Positions 35,682-44,475 of a DNA stretch of 64,000 nt are shown here, piece after piece; position 1 is the stretch's first letter; each line of letters starts with the position of its first letter. The notes beneath the pieces are model-generated. The model was not told the origin of the DNA, did not search any database, and saw only the letters and a program-made list of their open reading frames with translations. A program made the position numbers and the translations under genes. The DNA is from Listeria booriae (GTDB lineage Bacteria; Bacillota; Bacilli; Lactobacillales; Listeriaceae): positions 124,001 to 188,000 of the forward strand of contig NZ_JNFA01000028.1 of the NCBI RefSeq assembly GCF_000766865.1, given 5' to 3'.

Positions 35682-36446
35682 ATGATTGAGGTTTTTATCT
35701 GTGAGGATGAAGATAACCAAAGAGCAGAAATTGTGAAATATGTCGAAAGCTACATCATGATTGAAGAGTTTGACATGCAACTTGCTTTGGCCACAGGTGA
35801 TCCTGAAGAACTATTATCCTACGTGCAATTGAGCGGCGAGGGTATGGGACTTTACTTTTTAGATGTAGACTTGAAACATGCGCATTTGGATGGTTTATCT
35901 TTAGCGCAACAAATTCGAGAATACGATCCTAGAGGGTTTATCGTTTTTATCACAACACATGCGGAACTGAGTTACCTCACTTTTACGTACAAAGTAGAAG
36001 CGATGGATTATATTATCAAGGACGATTTCGACAAAGTGCGCAATCGGATTTTTGATTGTTTGAAAAGTGTTGAAGAAAGAGTGAGCCGGGAACGCAAAGA
36101 TGTCGGGAAATTTTTTACGTTTCGTTCTGGTGAAAAAGTGGTGCATGAATTGTATGACGACATTTTGTTTTTGGAAACAACGGGAAATGCGCGTCGTGTT
36201 ACGTTGCACGGGAAGGAACGGCAACTCGAATTTTATGGTAGCTTGAAAGATTTGGATGAGCAGTTTGATGAGGACTATTTTTTCAGAACGCATAAGTCGT
36301 TTATTGTGAATCTGGATAGAATAAAAGTAGTTGATTTTAAAACGCGGACAATTACGATGGTGAATGGCGCGGAATGTTTGGTTTCTATGCGTAAAGTGAA
36401 GGAATTGAAAGAGCGGATTAGCCAGCGTAAGGAAAGTGAAGCATAA
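35682..36446 (+). CDS. agrA: AgrA, LytTR response regulator
   Basis: A 254-residue response regulator. N-terminal receiver with CEDED acidic pocket, phospho-acceptor aspartate 61 in YFLDVDL, and lysine in IIKDD. The LytTR DNA-binding domain follows (LYDDILFLETTGNARRVTLHG, then FFRTHKSFIVNLDRIKVVD). AgrA proteins bind pairs of 9-bp direct repeats with 12-bp spacers, i.e. a 21-bp period, which matches the four repeat sites in this region. A strong bidirectional terminator separates it from clpP. Confidence 0.95.
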   Translation: MIEVFICEDEDNQRAEIVKYVESYIMIEEFDMQLALATGDPEELLSYVQLSGEGMGLYFLDVDLKHAHLDGLSLAQQIREYDPRGFIVFITTHAELSYLTFTYKVEAMDYIIKDDFDKVRNRIFDCLKSVEERVSRERKDVGKFFTFRSGEKVVHELYDDILFLETTGNARRVTLHGKERQLEFYGSLKDLDEQFDEDYFFRTHKSFIVNLDRIKVVDFKTRTITMVNGAECLVSMRKVKELKERISQRKESEA

Positions 36447-36448
36447 AT

Positions 36449-36495
36449 AAAACTCCCGTATTGTCTCTTAAGTACAGAGATGATACGGGAGTTTT
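36449..36495. terminator. Bidirectional terminator between agrA and clpP
   Basis: A long stem, AAAACTCCCGTATTGTCTCT with AGAGATGATACGGGAGTTTT, with a single mismatched position near the top, A-rich on one side and T-rich on the other. Confidence 0.85.
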
Positions 36496-36500
36496 GTTGC

Positions 36501-37094
36501 TTATTTCAAGCCAGCTTTATTTACTACGATGTCATCAATTAGGCCGTATTCTTTCGCTTCGGCAGCCGTCATGAAGTTGTCGCGATCTGTGTCACGAGCA
36601 ATGACTTCAATAGGTTGGCCAGTGCGTTCCGCCATAATTGTGTTCATGCGTTCTTTAATTTTTAGAATGTGGCGAGCAGCGATTTCGATTTCAGTCGCTT
36701 GACCTTGCGCACCGCCAAGTGGTTGGTGAATCATGATTTCTGCGTTTGGAAGCGCAAAACGTTTGCCTTCTGCACCAGCTGTTAATAGGAATGATCCCAT
36801 AGAAGCAGCCATACCCATTGCAATCGTTTGAACGTCCGCTTTCACGAAGTTCATTGTGTCGTAAATCGCCATACCCGCGGAAATACTTCCACCTGGTGAA
36901 TTGATGTAAAGGAAAATATCTTTCTCTGGATCTTGCGCATCAAGGAATAACAATTGCGACACGATAGAATTCGCTACGTTATCGTCGATTGCACTACCTA
37001 ACATAATGATGCGGTCCTTAAGTAAGCGGGAATAAATGTCATAAGCACGTTCCCCACGACTTGTTTGCTCGATTACTGTTGGAATTAAATTCAT
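36501..37094 (-). CDS. clpP: ATP-dependent Clp protease proteolytic subunit
   Basis: A 197-residue serine peptidase forming the tetradecameric chamber used with ClpC/ClpX/ClpE. Catalytic serine in GMAASMGSF, histidine in [10 protein letters not shown], and the aspartate in RDTDRDNFM; the N-terminus [22 protein letters not shown] is typical. An AGGAGG-like site precedes its ATG. Expression is controlled by a CtsR box overlapping its promoter (see 37175-37204). It is convergent with agrA. Confidence 0.97.
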   Translation of the reverse strand: MNLIPTVIEQTSRGERAYDIYSRLLKDRIIMLGSAIDDNVANSIVSQLLFLDAQDPEKDIFLYINSPGGSISAGMAIYDTMNFVKADVQTIAMGMAASMGSFLLTAGAEGKRFALPNAEIMIHQPLGGAQGQATEIEIAARHILKIKERMNTIMAERTGQPIEVIARDTDRDNFMTAAEAKEYGLIDDIVVNKAGLK

Positions 37095-37174
37095 AATTAA
37101 AACGCCTCCTGTTTACCTAATTTCATTGAAAAAAGCCTAACTCTTTAGCTTTTTGTTGCCTACTTGATGCTTCT

Positions 37175-37204
37175 ATATTACACGAATGGTCAAACAAGGT
37201 CAAA
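37175..37204 (-). promoter_or_regulatory. clpP promoter with CtsR operator
   Basis: On the minus strand TTGACC (37198-37203) and TAATAT (37175-37180) form a sigma-A promoter with a 17-base spacer. The heptad direct repeat GGTCAAA-CAA-GGTCAAA at 37188-37204 matches the CtsR consensus (RGTCAAANANRGTCAAA) and covers the -35 box. Confidence 0.9.
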
Positions 37205-37296
37205 CGAAAGGCTCGCACAAAAATTGCCTGTAAGATAAAGCTTGTATAATTGGGCTTTTTCCGCTATAATTATTGTTTGTGAGTGTCAATTAACTC

Positions 37297-37368
37297 GCCC
37301 TCGTGGTGCAAAGGATAGCACGTGAGATTCCGGTTCTTAAAATGGGGGTTCGATTCCCTCCGAGGGCA
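37297..37368 (+). tRNA. tRNA-Arg (anticodon CCG)
   Basis: A complete cloverleaf: acceptor GCCCTCG with CGAGGGC, D-arm GTGC with GCAC, anticodon arm TGAGA with TCTTA closing the loop TTCCGGT (anticodon CCG), and T-arm GGGGG-TTCGATT-CCCTC, discriminator A. No CCA is encoded. A terminator-like hairpin follows. The clpP/tRNA-Arg neighbourhood is conserved in Listeria. Confidence 0.95.
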
Positions 37369-37385
37369 TAAATAAGTAAATGAAG

Positions 37386-37449
37386 AAGTCGTTAAACTGT
37401 GGGTAACTTGTTGGTATGGCAAGGGTTACGAGTGGTTTAACGACTTTTT
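37386..37449 (+). terminator. Terminator after tRNA-Arg
   Basis: Perfect 12-bp stem AAGTCGTTAAAC with GTTTAACGACTT, an inner stem GTAACTTG with CAAGGGTTAC, then TTTTTG. The gap 37095-37549 thus holds only the clpP promoter, the tRNA and this hairpin. Confidence 0.82.
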
Positions 37450-37549
37450 GTTTTGCATAGTATTGCGAGGGTTTTTCAATCTTCCTCGAAACCATTTGTA
37501 CCTTTTTCATTTTTGTTATAAAATCAATGTAACAAAACGAGGTGAACGC

Positions 37550-37960
37550 ATGAGCAAAAAAGTTCTAATACTAGCATCAATAATACTAATACCCGCCATT
37601 GCCTATCTCATCTATAAAATAAACTTCGAAAATCCTGGCTACGCGTGGTTGGGTGGTAATGATAAGTGGAAAGCGGAGTATCGCATATCAAGAACCTCTG
37701 CCAATGAGATGTATTCAGGAGAATTATGTTGGGTTGGCGAACCAAGCGAGAAACAAAATCTATACATATCGCATATCGACACGTTCTTCGACGGAAACAA
37801 AATCGACGTATCAGAAATAAACAACAAACTCTACGAAAACATGCCATTCGCTGAGTTCCAGCAAAATGTAAAAAAGGACACGGCAATCAAAATAATTATT
37901 TATGGAACAAATGGCAGCAGGAAGTTCACAGAAGAACTATCGCTGCCAATAGAAAATTAA
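37550..37960 (+). CDS. Small protein with N-terminal signal anchor, unknown function
   Basis: A 136-residue protein: short basic MSKK, one hydrophobic helix (LASIILIPAIAYLIY) and an extracytoplasmic part of about 110 residues (for example YAWLGGNDKWKAEYRISR and GELCWVGEPSEKQNLYIS). No family recognised. ATG at 37550 is chosen because GAGGTGA lies 7 bases upstream; the frame is open further upstream but carries no ribosome site. Codon use becomes A/C-ending in the second half. A hairpin terminator follows. Confidence 0.72.
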   Translation: MSKKVLILASIILIPAIAYLIYKINFENPGYAWLGGNDKWKAEYRISRTSANEMYSGELCWVGEPSEKQNLYISHIDTFFDGNKIDVSEINNKLYENMPFAEFQQNVKKDTAIKIIIYGTNGSRKFTEELSLPIEN

Positions 37961-38006
37961 AAGCAACCATCCAAAACCACTTATCTGGCGCGATGATTGC
38001 TTTTTT
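37961..38006 (+). terminator. Intrinsic terminator after 37960
   Basis: AAGCAACCATC pairs with GATGATTGCTT (one mismatch) across a 20-base loop, followed by six T. Confidence 0.65.
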
Positions 38007-38036
38007 GCTATGATAAATTGCGAAAGAGGTGAGGTC

Positions 38037-38909
38037 ATGAAATTAGGCTATGCATGTATTAATATGTCAATGCCATCGAAGTTCAAATCGTGTCGGCTGA
38101 AAACGGTGGAGGAGCAAGGGCTTGGAAAGGTCAAGGAGATTGCTGTACATAATTTAGCGGAAGTCATTCGCGTCCTAGAGTGGGATATCGCGCATGACAT
38201 TTACTTTTTCCGGATGTCGAGTGATCTGATTCCTTTTGCGTCGCATCCGATTATGACGTGGGAGTGGCAACGGGATGCGGATATTTTGGCGTTAACTGCT
38301 GAAATTAGTCGGTTGCGGGAGCTTCACGATATGCGGTTGTCGATGCACCCAGGGCAATACACGATTATTAATTCGCCGCGCGAGGATGTTGTGGAGAAGG
38401 CGATTGCGGAGCTGACGTATCATCAGCAACTTCTGGATTTAGTCGGAGGCACGGACATGATTTTGCATATTGGTGGTGCTTATGGAGACAAAAAATCAGC
38501 AAGTGAGCGCTTTATTCAGGCGTATAACGGCTTATCAGAGGATATTCAGCGGCTTTTACGGCTGGAAAATGACGACAAGACATATACGGCGATGGATGTG
38601 CTGGGAATTGCCAAGGCAACAGGCGCAACGGTTTGCTTTGATATTCATCATCATATTTGTAATCATGAACCGGACGCGGACGTGACGCAAATTGTGACGG
38701 ATGTCTTCAAAACGTGGAAAACGACGCCAAAAATGCATATTAGTTCTGGAAAAACTGGGCCAACAGATCGGTCGCATCATGATTTGATTCACGAAACTGA
38801 TTTTCAGTATTTAATGGGCTTGCTTGCTGGTCGGGATGCGGATATTATGTTTGAGGCGAAGCAAAAGGAGCGGTCGGTTTTAACATTGCGGGAGACGTTG
38901 AAGTGGTAG
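38037..38909 (+). CDS. uvsE: UV DNA damage endonuclease (UvsE/UvdE)
   Basis: A 290-residue TIM-barrel nuclease that nicks DNA 5' to UV photoproducts, an alternative to nucleotide excision repair. Recognisable are LGYACINMSMP at the start, RMSSDLIPFASHP, RLSMHPGQYTIINSP with a metal histidine, LHIGGAYGDK, and LENDDKTY, then CFDIHHHICNHE and the C-terminal ISSGKTGPTDRSHHDLI, which supply the metal ligands. ATG 38037 has GAGGTGAGG just upstream; an in-frame ATG at 38010 lacks a site. Single gene, co-directional with the TetR gene downstream. Confidence 0.93.
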   Translation: MKLGYACINMSMPSKFKSCRLKTVEEQGLGKVKEIAVHNLAEVIRVLEWDIAHDIYFFRMSSDLIPFASHPIMTWEWQRDADILALTAEISRLRELHDMRLSMHPGQYTIINSPREDVVEKAIAELTYHQQLLDLVGGTDMILHIGGAYGDKKSASERFIQAYNGLSEDIQRLLRLENDDKTYTAMDVLGIAKATGATVCFDIHHHICNHEPDADVTQIVTDVFKTWKTTPKMHISSGKTGPTDRSHHDLIHETDFQYLMGLLAGRDADIMFEAKQKERSVLTLRETLKW

Positions 38910-38968
38910 TTTACGTATGGAGAAAGTCGTGATAAAATGAGGTGAATTGAGTGTTGGAGGTGGTAGCG

Positions 38969-39571
38969 ATGAAGAAGAGGACCCGTGCGGAGGAACTGAT
39001 TTTTACGCGTAATAAAATTTTGACAACGGCTCGAGATCTTTTCATGGAGAAGGGCTATCGTTCGGTTTCTACTCGGGACATTGCGGCCAAGTGCCAGATG
39101 ACGCAACCCGCGCTATATCACCATTTTAAAGATAAGGAAACGTTATACGTGGAGGTTGTTCGGCAGTTGACGATTGAAATCCAATCGGACATGATACCTA
39201 TCGAAAAAGCAGATACTTCACCACAAATACAGCTAAAATCGATGCTGACCATGCTTATCGAAAACCATCCAACGAACATTTTATTGATGATTCACGATAT
39301 CCTGAACGAACTGAGCCCAGAAAATCAATTTCTCATGTTCAAACTCTGGCAGACAACGTATTTAGAGCCGTTTAATCGTGTTTTTAAAACGATTTCGGAT
39401 AAAGGAATGCTTCGAGATGGTATTACAAGTGAAACAGCGGCGCGTTATTGTTTGTCAACGATTAGTCCGATTTTTGCTACGGATAGCCCATTTCGCCAAG
39501 GTTCTATGTCGGATCGGCTAGACGAGTTAATCGATTTTATGATGTTTGGTATTTGTAAAAAAGAGGTATAA
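38969..39571 (+). CDS. TetR-family transcriptional regulator
   Basis: A 200-residue regulator. The helix-turn-helix is ILTTARDLFMEKGYRSVSTRDI followed by KCQMTQPALYHHFKDKETLY, the TetR signature; the C-terminal ligand domain is variable. ATG 38969 has GGAGG 8 bases upstream, preferred over GTG 38951. It precedes an MMPL transporter gene by 68 bases that contain a candidate operator (39600-39615), so it probably represses that transporter and itself. Confidence 0.9.
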   Translation: MKKRTRAEELIFTRNKILTTARDLFMEKGYRSVSTRDIAAKCQMTQPALYHHFKDKETLYVEVVRQLTIEIQSDMIPIEKADTSPQIQLKSMLTMLIENHPTNILLMIHDILNELSPENQFLMFKLWQTTYLEPFNRVFKTISDKGMLRDGITSETAARYCLSTISPIFATDSPFRQGSMSDRLDELIDFMMFGICKKEV

Positions 39572-39599
39572 TTCAAGTGTCTCTTTTTTTAAATAAATA

Positions 39600-39615
39600 T
39601 TTATCGAGTGATAAA
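39600..39615 (+). promoter_or_regulatory. Candidate TetR operator upstream of the MMPL gene
   Basis: A perfect palindrome, TTTATC-GAGT-GATAAA, extended by partial symmetry, 24 bases before the MMPL start. It lies between the adjacent TetR gene and its likely target; binding is inferred. A weak hairpin (AAAAGAG with CTCTTTT) just upstream may be the tetR terminator. Confidence 0.55.
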
Positions 39616-39639
39616 CGAAAATTTTAGGGGGGAATGAAA

Positions 39640-41847
39640 ATGAGTAACTCGATTTTCAGTAAAATTGCCAATGCGGTTGGCGGGAAGAAAGGTCGGTTTA
39701 TAACGCTGGCCATCTGGATTTTGCTAGTTATTGCTTTACAATTATTTTTACCAAAAGCTGCGGATTATAAAGATGATGCGGCGCCAGACCTTGCGGCATC
39801 GGAGCCTTCTGTTGTAGCGCAAAAAGTGATGGATGAACAGTTTCCATCTGGTGAAGGCACGCCAGCTCTGATTACTTGGTATCGTAGCAATGGACTTACG
39901 AACGCTGACTTAGCGCAGATTCAGCAATTTTCGAAGGAGTTAGAACAGAATCCGATAAAACATCAAAAAACAGCAGTTCCTTATGACAAAATGCCGCTTC
40001 CAGTGTTGAAACAGCAAGTCTCAGAGGACGGGACAACATTTATTCAAACGGTATTAATGGATTCATCGGCAACTTCTGATCAATTAAAAGACAGTTTTAC
40101 GGAGCTGGAAAAAACGGCAAATGCGACTTTTTCAGACAAGCCGTTTAAACAAGATGTGGCAAGTAAAGACACATTGGTAGCGCGGACAACAGGGCCTGCG
40201 GGGATTAGTGTGGATGCGACAGAACTGTTCAGTGACGCGGATGTATCCTTGCTCATTGGAACGGTATTACTTGTCTTGGTCTTCTTATTAGTTATTTATC
40301 GCTCGCCGATATTAGCGCTGATTCCACTTATCGCAGTCGGTTTCGCGTATCTCGCAGTGACGCCGATTCTAGGATTACTCGGTCAAGAAGGCATTATCAC
40401 ATACGGTTCACAAGGACTCTCGATTATGACCGTACTTCTGTTTGGTGCTGGGACGGATTACTGCTTATTCCTCATCGCCAGATTCCGAAGCCAACTTCAT
40501 CATGACGAAAATCGCTACACCGCATTCAAAAAAGCTTTTGGAAACACTGCTGGGGCAATCGCTTTGAGCGGATTTACCGTGATGGCAGCACTTCTCATCC
40601 TACTTGTCGCCAAATACGGTTCGATTCATAATTTTGCGGTACCGTTTAGTTTATCTATTTTAATCATGATGATTTCATCCTTAACACTAGTGCCAGCATT
40701 ACTTGGCATCTTCGGGCGCATCTCATTCTGGCCTTTCGTACCAAGAACCGAAGCTATGGCCAAAGAACATGCCACCAAAAAAGGCAAAAAGGTCAAAATT
40801 CACCGCGAAAACCGATTTTGGCACCGTGTTGGTGAAATTTCAGCGCACCATCCAATCAAGACATTTGTCATCACGCTCCTCATTTTAGGCGGATGTGCCT
40901 TGTTCGCAACACAAGTCAAATACACATATGACACACTATCCACTTTTCCAAAAGATATGCCGTCGCGCGAAGGTTTTACACTAATTAGCGACCACTTCGG
41001 CGCCGGGCAATTAGCACCAATGAATCTCATCGTCAAAACAAACGGCGAAAAAACAGCGATGCGTGAAAATCTGCAAAAAACAGATGGCATCGAAACCGTC
41101 TCGGTAGGCGTTCCAAGCACGAAAAACCGGGATTATACCATGTACACCATCCAGCTTACAGACAATCCGTACAGCAACGCCGCCATGGACCTTATCCCAG
41201 ATATCCGCGACACCGCGCAAACTACCATGTCAGATGCAGGCTTGTCCAAAAACAATGTCTGGATTGCCGGACAAACAGCGACACAATACGATTCGCGTGC
41301 TGTAACAAAAGACGACGAAGCATTAATCATCCCGCTTGTCATCGGCCTCATCGCCTTGCTACTACTCGCATACTTGCGTTCCATTACAGCGATGGTCTAT
41401 CTCGTGGCAACCGTCCTGCTATCCTTCTTTAGCGCACTCGGATTAGGCTGGGTCATCATTCACTACATCATGGGCACCGAAGCAATCGCAGGCCTCATAC
41501 CAATTTACGCATTCGTGTTCATCGTCGCACTCGGCGAAGACTACAATATTTTCATGATCTCAAGCATTTGGAAGAAAAGTCGCGAGCTTCCATTGCGCGA
41601 AGCAATCGCAGAAGGCGTCGGCCAAACCGGTGGAGTCATCACATCCGCAGGTCTCATACTAGCAGGAACATTCGCCGTCCTAACGACGCTTCCAATCCAA
41701 CTGCTCGTCCAATTCGGCCTCATCACAGCAATCGGCGTCCTACTCGACACGTTCATCGTCCGCCCATTCCTCGTTCCAGCCATCACCATGCTATTCGGCA
41801 AATGGGCATTTTGGCCAGGCAAAGGACATAATCAAGAGCATAAATAA
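39640..41847 (+). CDS. MMPL-family RND transporter
   Basis: A 735-residue membrane protein with the MMPL layout: one helix (FITLAIWILLVIALQLFLP), a large outer loop to about residue 195, a bundle of five or six helices (from VSLLIGTVLLVLVFLL), then a repeat of the pattern with a second outer loop and helix bundle. The charged motifs GAGTDYCLFLIARFRSQL and ALGEDYNIFMISSIWKKS are the proton-relay D-Y pairs of the two halves. ATG 39640 has AGGGGGG upstream. Role probably export of lipids or drugs; substrate unknown. The second half uses strongly A/C-ending codons. Confidence 0.92.
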   Translation: MSNSIFSKIANAVGGKKGRFITLAIWILLVIALQLFLPKAADYKDDAAPDLAASEPSVVAQKVMDEQFPSGEGTPALITWYRSNGLTNADLAQIQQFSKELEQNPIKHQKTAVPYDKMPLPVLKQQVSEDGTTFIQTVLMDSSATSDQLKDSFTELEKTANATFSDKPFKQDVASKDTLVARTTGPAGISVDATELFSDADVSLLIGTVLLVLVFLLVIYRSPILALIPLIAVGFAYLAVTPILGLLGQEGIITYGSQGLSIMTVLLFGAGTDYCLFLIARFRSQLHHDENRYTAFKKAFGNTAGAIALSGFTVMAALLILLVAKYGSIHNFAVPFSLSILIMMISSLTLVPALLGIFGRISFWPFVPRTEAMAKEHATKKGKKVKIHRENRFWHRVGEISAHHPIKTFVITLLILGGCALFATQVKYTYDTLSTFPKDMPSREGFTLISDHFGAGQLAPMNLIVKTNGEKTAMRENLQKTDGIETVSVGVPSTKNRDYTMYTIQLTDNPYSNAAMDLIPDIRDTAQTTMSDAGLSKNNVWIAGQTATQYDSRAVTKDDEALIIPLVIGLIALLLLAYLRSITAMVYLVATVLLSFFSALGLGWVIIHYIMGTEAIAGLIPIYAFVFIVALGEDYNIFMISSIWKKSRELPLREAIAEGVGQTGGVITSAGLILAGTFAVLTTLPIQLLVQFGLITAIGVLLDTFIVRPFLVPAITMLFGKWAFWPGKGHNQEHK

Positions 41848-41854
41848 AAAAGGC

Positions 41855-41882
41855 TTGTATCCCCATAAAAAAAGTATATAAT
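41855..41882 (+). promoter_or_regulatory. Promoter for the dipeptidase gene
   Basis: TTGTAT at 41855-41860 and TATAAT at 41877-41882, 16-base spacer, 30 bases before the next start codon. Confidence 0.65.
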
Positions 41883-41911
41883 GGAGATATTGAAAAACGG
41901 AGGTGGGCATA

Positions 41912-42844
41912 ATGATGAACATCGTGGATATGCACTGCGACGCACTTTACAAGTTACAAGCAGGCGTTGGGAAAGTTACATTTCAAGATTCCGAGGAACT
42001 AGATGTGAACTTCGAAAAAATGATTGCCGGCGGCGTGAAAATGCAGGCCTTCGCTATTTTTTTAGATCCAACAACACCAGTAGAACAGAAATGGAAAAAA
42101 GCAATCGAACAAGTCAATATTTATAAACAACATATTCTGCATCGCAATGGCGTAATCAAGCCACTTCGCCAATGGTCAGACGTCGCGCTCGTTCCAGAAG
42201 AGAAAATCGCGGCATTCCTAACATTGGAAAGCGTAGAGCCAATCGGCACAGACTTACGAAAGCTAGACCAAATGCTCGATTACGGCGTACTATCTGTTGG
42301 CTTAACTTGGAATAACGCCAATTTAGCGGCAGACGGCATCGAAGAATCACGCGGAGCAGGTTTGACCGACTTTGGAAAAGCGATTGTTGCCAAACTCAAT
42401 GACCGCAAAGTTTTTACCGACGTATCGCATTTAAGCGAGAAAGCGTTTTGGGACGTGATGGAACTAGCGGATTATCCGATTGCGAGCCATTCTAACGCCA
42501 AGGCAATTTGCCCGCATCATCGCAATTTATCGGACGAACAAATCAAGGCGCTACTTGAAAAAGATGCAATGATTCACCTTGTTTTTTATCCGTTGTTCAC
42601 GAAGGAGACGGCAGACACTGTTTATATAGAAGATTTGATTGCGCATATCAAACATATTTGCGACCTTGGTGGCGTGAAAAACATCGGTTTTGGCTCGGAT
42701 TTCGACGGCATTCCATATCATATAGAAGGTTTGGAAGATTGCTCGAAATACCCAACACTCATTACCGAATTACGAAAACACTTCACAGAACAAGAAATCA
42801 AAGGTTTTTGCTACGATAATTTTGTTAATCACTTACCTAAATAA
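41912..42844 (+). CDS. Membrane dipeptidase, peptidase family M19
   Basis: A 310-residue zinc dipeptidase of the renal dipeptidase family. The N-terminal metal site is DMHCDALY, later ligands lie in TLESVEPIG and [13 protein letters not shown], and [19 protein letters not shown] carries the second-shell histidines; [17 protein letters not shown] is the C-terminal active-site block. These enzymes cleave dipeptides, sometimes including D-residues. GGAGG lies 8 bases before ATG 41912; ATG 41915 is an equally possible start. Located just before sigL, as in Listeria. Confidence 0.9.
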   Translation: MMNIVDMHCDALYKLQAGVGKVTFQDSEELDVNFEKMIAGGVKMQAFAIFLDPTTPVEQKWKKAIEQVNIYKQHILHRNGVIKPLRQWSDVALVPEEKIAAFLTLESVEPIGTDLRKLDQMLDYGVLSVGLTWNNANLAADGIEESRGAGLTDFGKAIVAKLNDRKVFTDVSHLSEKAFWDVMELADYPIASHSNAKAICPHHRNLSDEQIKALLEKDAMIHLVFYPLFTKETADTVYIEDLIAHIKHICDLGGVKNIGFGSDFDGIPYHIEGLEDCSKYPTLITELRKHFTEQEIKGFCYDNFVNHLPK

Positions 42845-42850
42845 AAATGG

Positions 42851-42882
42851 GCACTTCTCTGAATTTTGGAGAGGTGCTTTAA
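42851..42882 (+). terminator. Intrinsic terminator after the dipeptidase gene
   Basis: GCACTTCTC pairs with GAGAGGTGC over a 9-base loop, followed by TTTAATTT. Confidence 0.72.
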
Positions 42883-42956
42883 TTTGGGTCTTTTGAACTT
42901 GGGGTGTCGTGTTATAATAGAAGAGACGAGTACGTAAAAACTAGGAGGAGTAATCC

Positions 42957-44306
42957 ATGAGATTAGAGTCTAATTTTGTCCAAAAGCAGCAGCAGACGCA
43001 ATCGATGAAGCTCGCGATGACGCAACAATTATCGCAATCCATCGCAATGTTGCAGTTTAATATGGAAGATTTGACGGCTTTTCTAGAAGAGAAGGCGCTT
43101 GAGAATCCTCTCATTGAAATTGTTCCAGGCGTGGACATGGCTCCTGATTACACAACGATACGTAAAAATAATAATGCGACAGGGACGGACGCCACGGATT
43201 GGTTGGAGCAAATCGCGGATACAACAATGACGCTGGCCGATGCTTTGAAAGAGCAAATGCAGTTTTTAGATATGACCAGTCAGCAGAAGCTGATTTTATT
43301 GTTCTTAATTGAAAGCCTAGATGACAATGGCTATTTGCAGACGGATGTGGATGTCGTTGCTTCGGCGCTCCTTGCCTCAGAAGGCGATGTACTGGAAATG
43401 CTAGAAGTTTTGCAGGGCTTTGAACCAGCTGGTGTTGGTGCTAGAGACGCGAAGGAATGCATTTTATTACAAATTGAACGGAAAGAAGACGCACCACTTC
43501 ATGCTTACGACGTGATCCGCGACTACTTCGAAGACTTTGCAAATAAACGTTGGAAAAGAATCGCGGATGGGCTAGGCATGAATGTGCTTGCGATTCAAGA
43601 TATTGCTGATTTCGTCGTGACGCTAAATCCAAAACCAGGTGCAGAATTCGAATCAGACCGGGTACAATATGTCGTGCCAGATTTGATTTTGCATCATGTA
43701 GGCAACGAATTACAAGTATCGGTTGCCAAGCAATTTTTGCCACGAATGCAATTTCAAGAAGCCTATTTTCAAATGATGCAGGCAACGCAAGAAAAAGATG
43801 TAGCAGCATTTTTGAAAGACAAAGCCGGCGAATTCGACTGGCTCAAAAAAGGCTTGGAACAACGAGAAAGTACGATTGGGCGCGTGGGTGAAGCGATTGT
43901 ACGCCATCAGAAGGACTTCTTTTTACACGAAGGCAAGCATTTGCAACCGCTGACGCTAAAAGAAATTGCCGAAGAAATCGACGTCCACGAATCCACAGTA
44001 AGCCGCGCGGTAAACGGCAAGTACATGGAAACAGCGCACGGCGTCTACGAACTGAAATACTTCTTCTCATCCAGCCTCACCAAGAAAGCAACCGAAGAAT
44101 CTGACGCGGGCGATGTCTCCAGCCAAAGCATCAAGAACCTCATCCAGCAATTCGTCAGCAACGAAAACAAATTAAAACCACTTTCCGATCAAAAAATCGT
44201 AGAAATGTTAGACGAACAAGATATCCAAGTTTCTAGGCGTGCAATTGCGAAATATCGCGGGGAATTAAATATTCCATCATCGTCAAAAAGGAAACGTTTC
44301 GCTTAA
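42957..44306 (+). CDS. sigL: RNA polymerase sigma-54 factor
   Basis: A 449-residue sigma-54 (RpoN/SigL) that directs transcription of activator-dependent promoters such as those of PTS operons. Region I is the glutamine-rich start (KQQQTQSMKLAMTQQLSQSI), the core-binding domain covers the middle, the helix-turn-helix is LKEIAEEIDVHESTVSRAVNG, and the RpoN box appears near the end as SRRAIAKYRGELNIPSS. AGGAGGAG precedes the ATG. Monocistronic, bounded by terminators on both sides. Confidence 0.96.
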   Translation: MRLESNFVQKQQQTQSMKLAMTQQLSQSIAMLQFNMEDLTAFLEEKALENPLIEIVPGVDMAPDYTTIRKNNNATGTDATDWLEQIADTTMTLADALKEQMQFLDMTSQQKLILLFLIESLDDNGYLQTDVDVVASALLASEGDVLEMLEVLQGFEPAGVGARDAKECILLQIERKEDAPLHAYDVIRDYFEDFANKRWKRIADGLGMNVLAIQDIADFVVTLNPKPGAEFESDRVQYVVPDLILHHVGNELQVSVAKQFLPRMQFQEAYFQMMQATQEKDVAAFLKDKAGEFDWLKKGLEQRESTIGRVGEAIVRHQKDFFLHEGKHLQPLTLKEIAEEIDVHESTVSRAVNGKYMETAHGVYELKYFFSSSLTKKATEESDAGDVSSQSIKNLIQQFVSNENKLKPLSDQKIVEMLDEQDIQVSRRAIAKYRGELNIPSSSKRKRFA

Positions 44307-44340
44307 CCTCTTGACTACAACGCAAGAGGTTAAGCTTGTG
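44301..44340 (+). terminator. Intrinsic terminator after sigL
   Basis: Perfect 13-bp stem GCTTAACCTCTTG with CAAGAGGTTAAGC, 9-base loop, then TTGTGTTTTG. It begins inside the last codons of sigL. Confidence 0.8.
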
Positions 44341-44446
44341 TTTTGCTTGTTCATGTTTTAACGCATTCATTCCGTGGAACTAGTAGAGTGACCTGTTTGA
44401 GAGTGTTAATAAATCATGAATTTTTCTTTAAATTACTGCTTAACAC

Positions 44447-44475
44447 TTGAATTTCCAAGCAATCACTGGTAGAAT
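44447..44475 (+). promoter_or_regulatory. cggR-gapA operon promoter
   Basis: TTGAAT at 44447-44452 and TAGAAT at 44470-44475 with a 17-base spacer. It would give a leader of about 195 bases before cggR, which contains the CggR operator at 44620-44655. Confidence 0.7.

Noticed and set aside
37297-37449. Phage or island attachment site at tRNA-Arg
   Set aside because: No integrase gene and no second copy of the tRNA 3' end were seen in the window.
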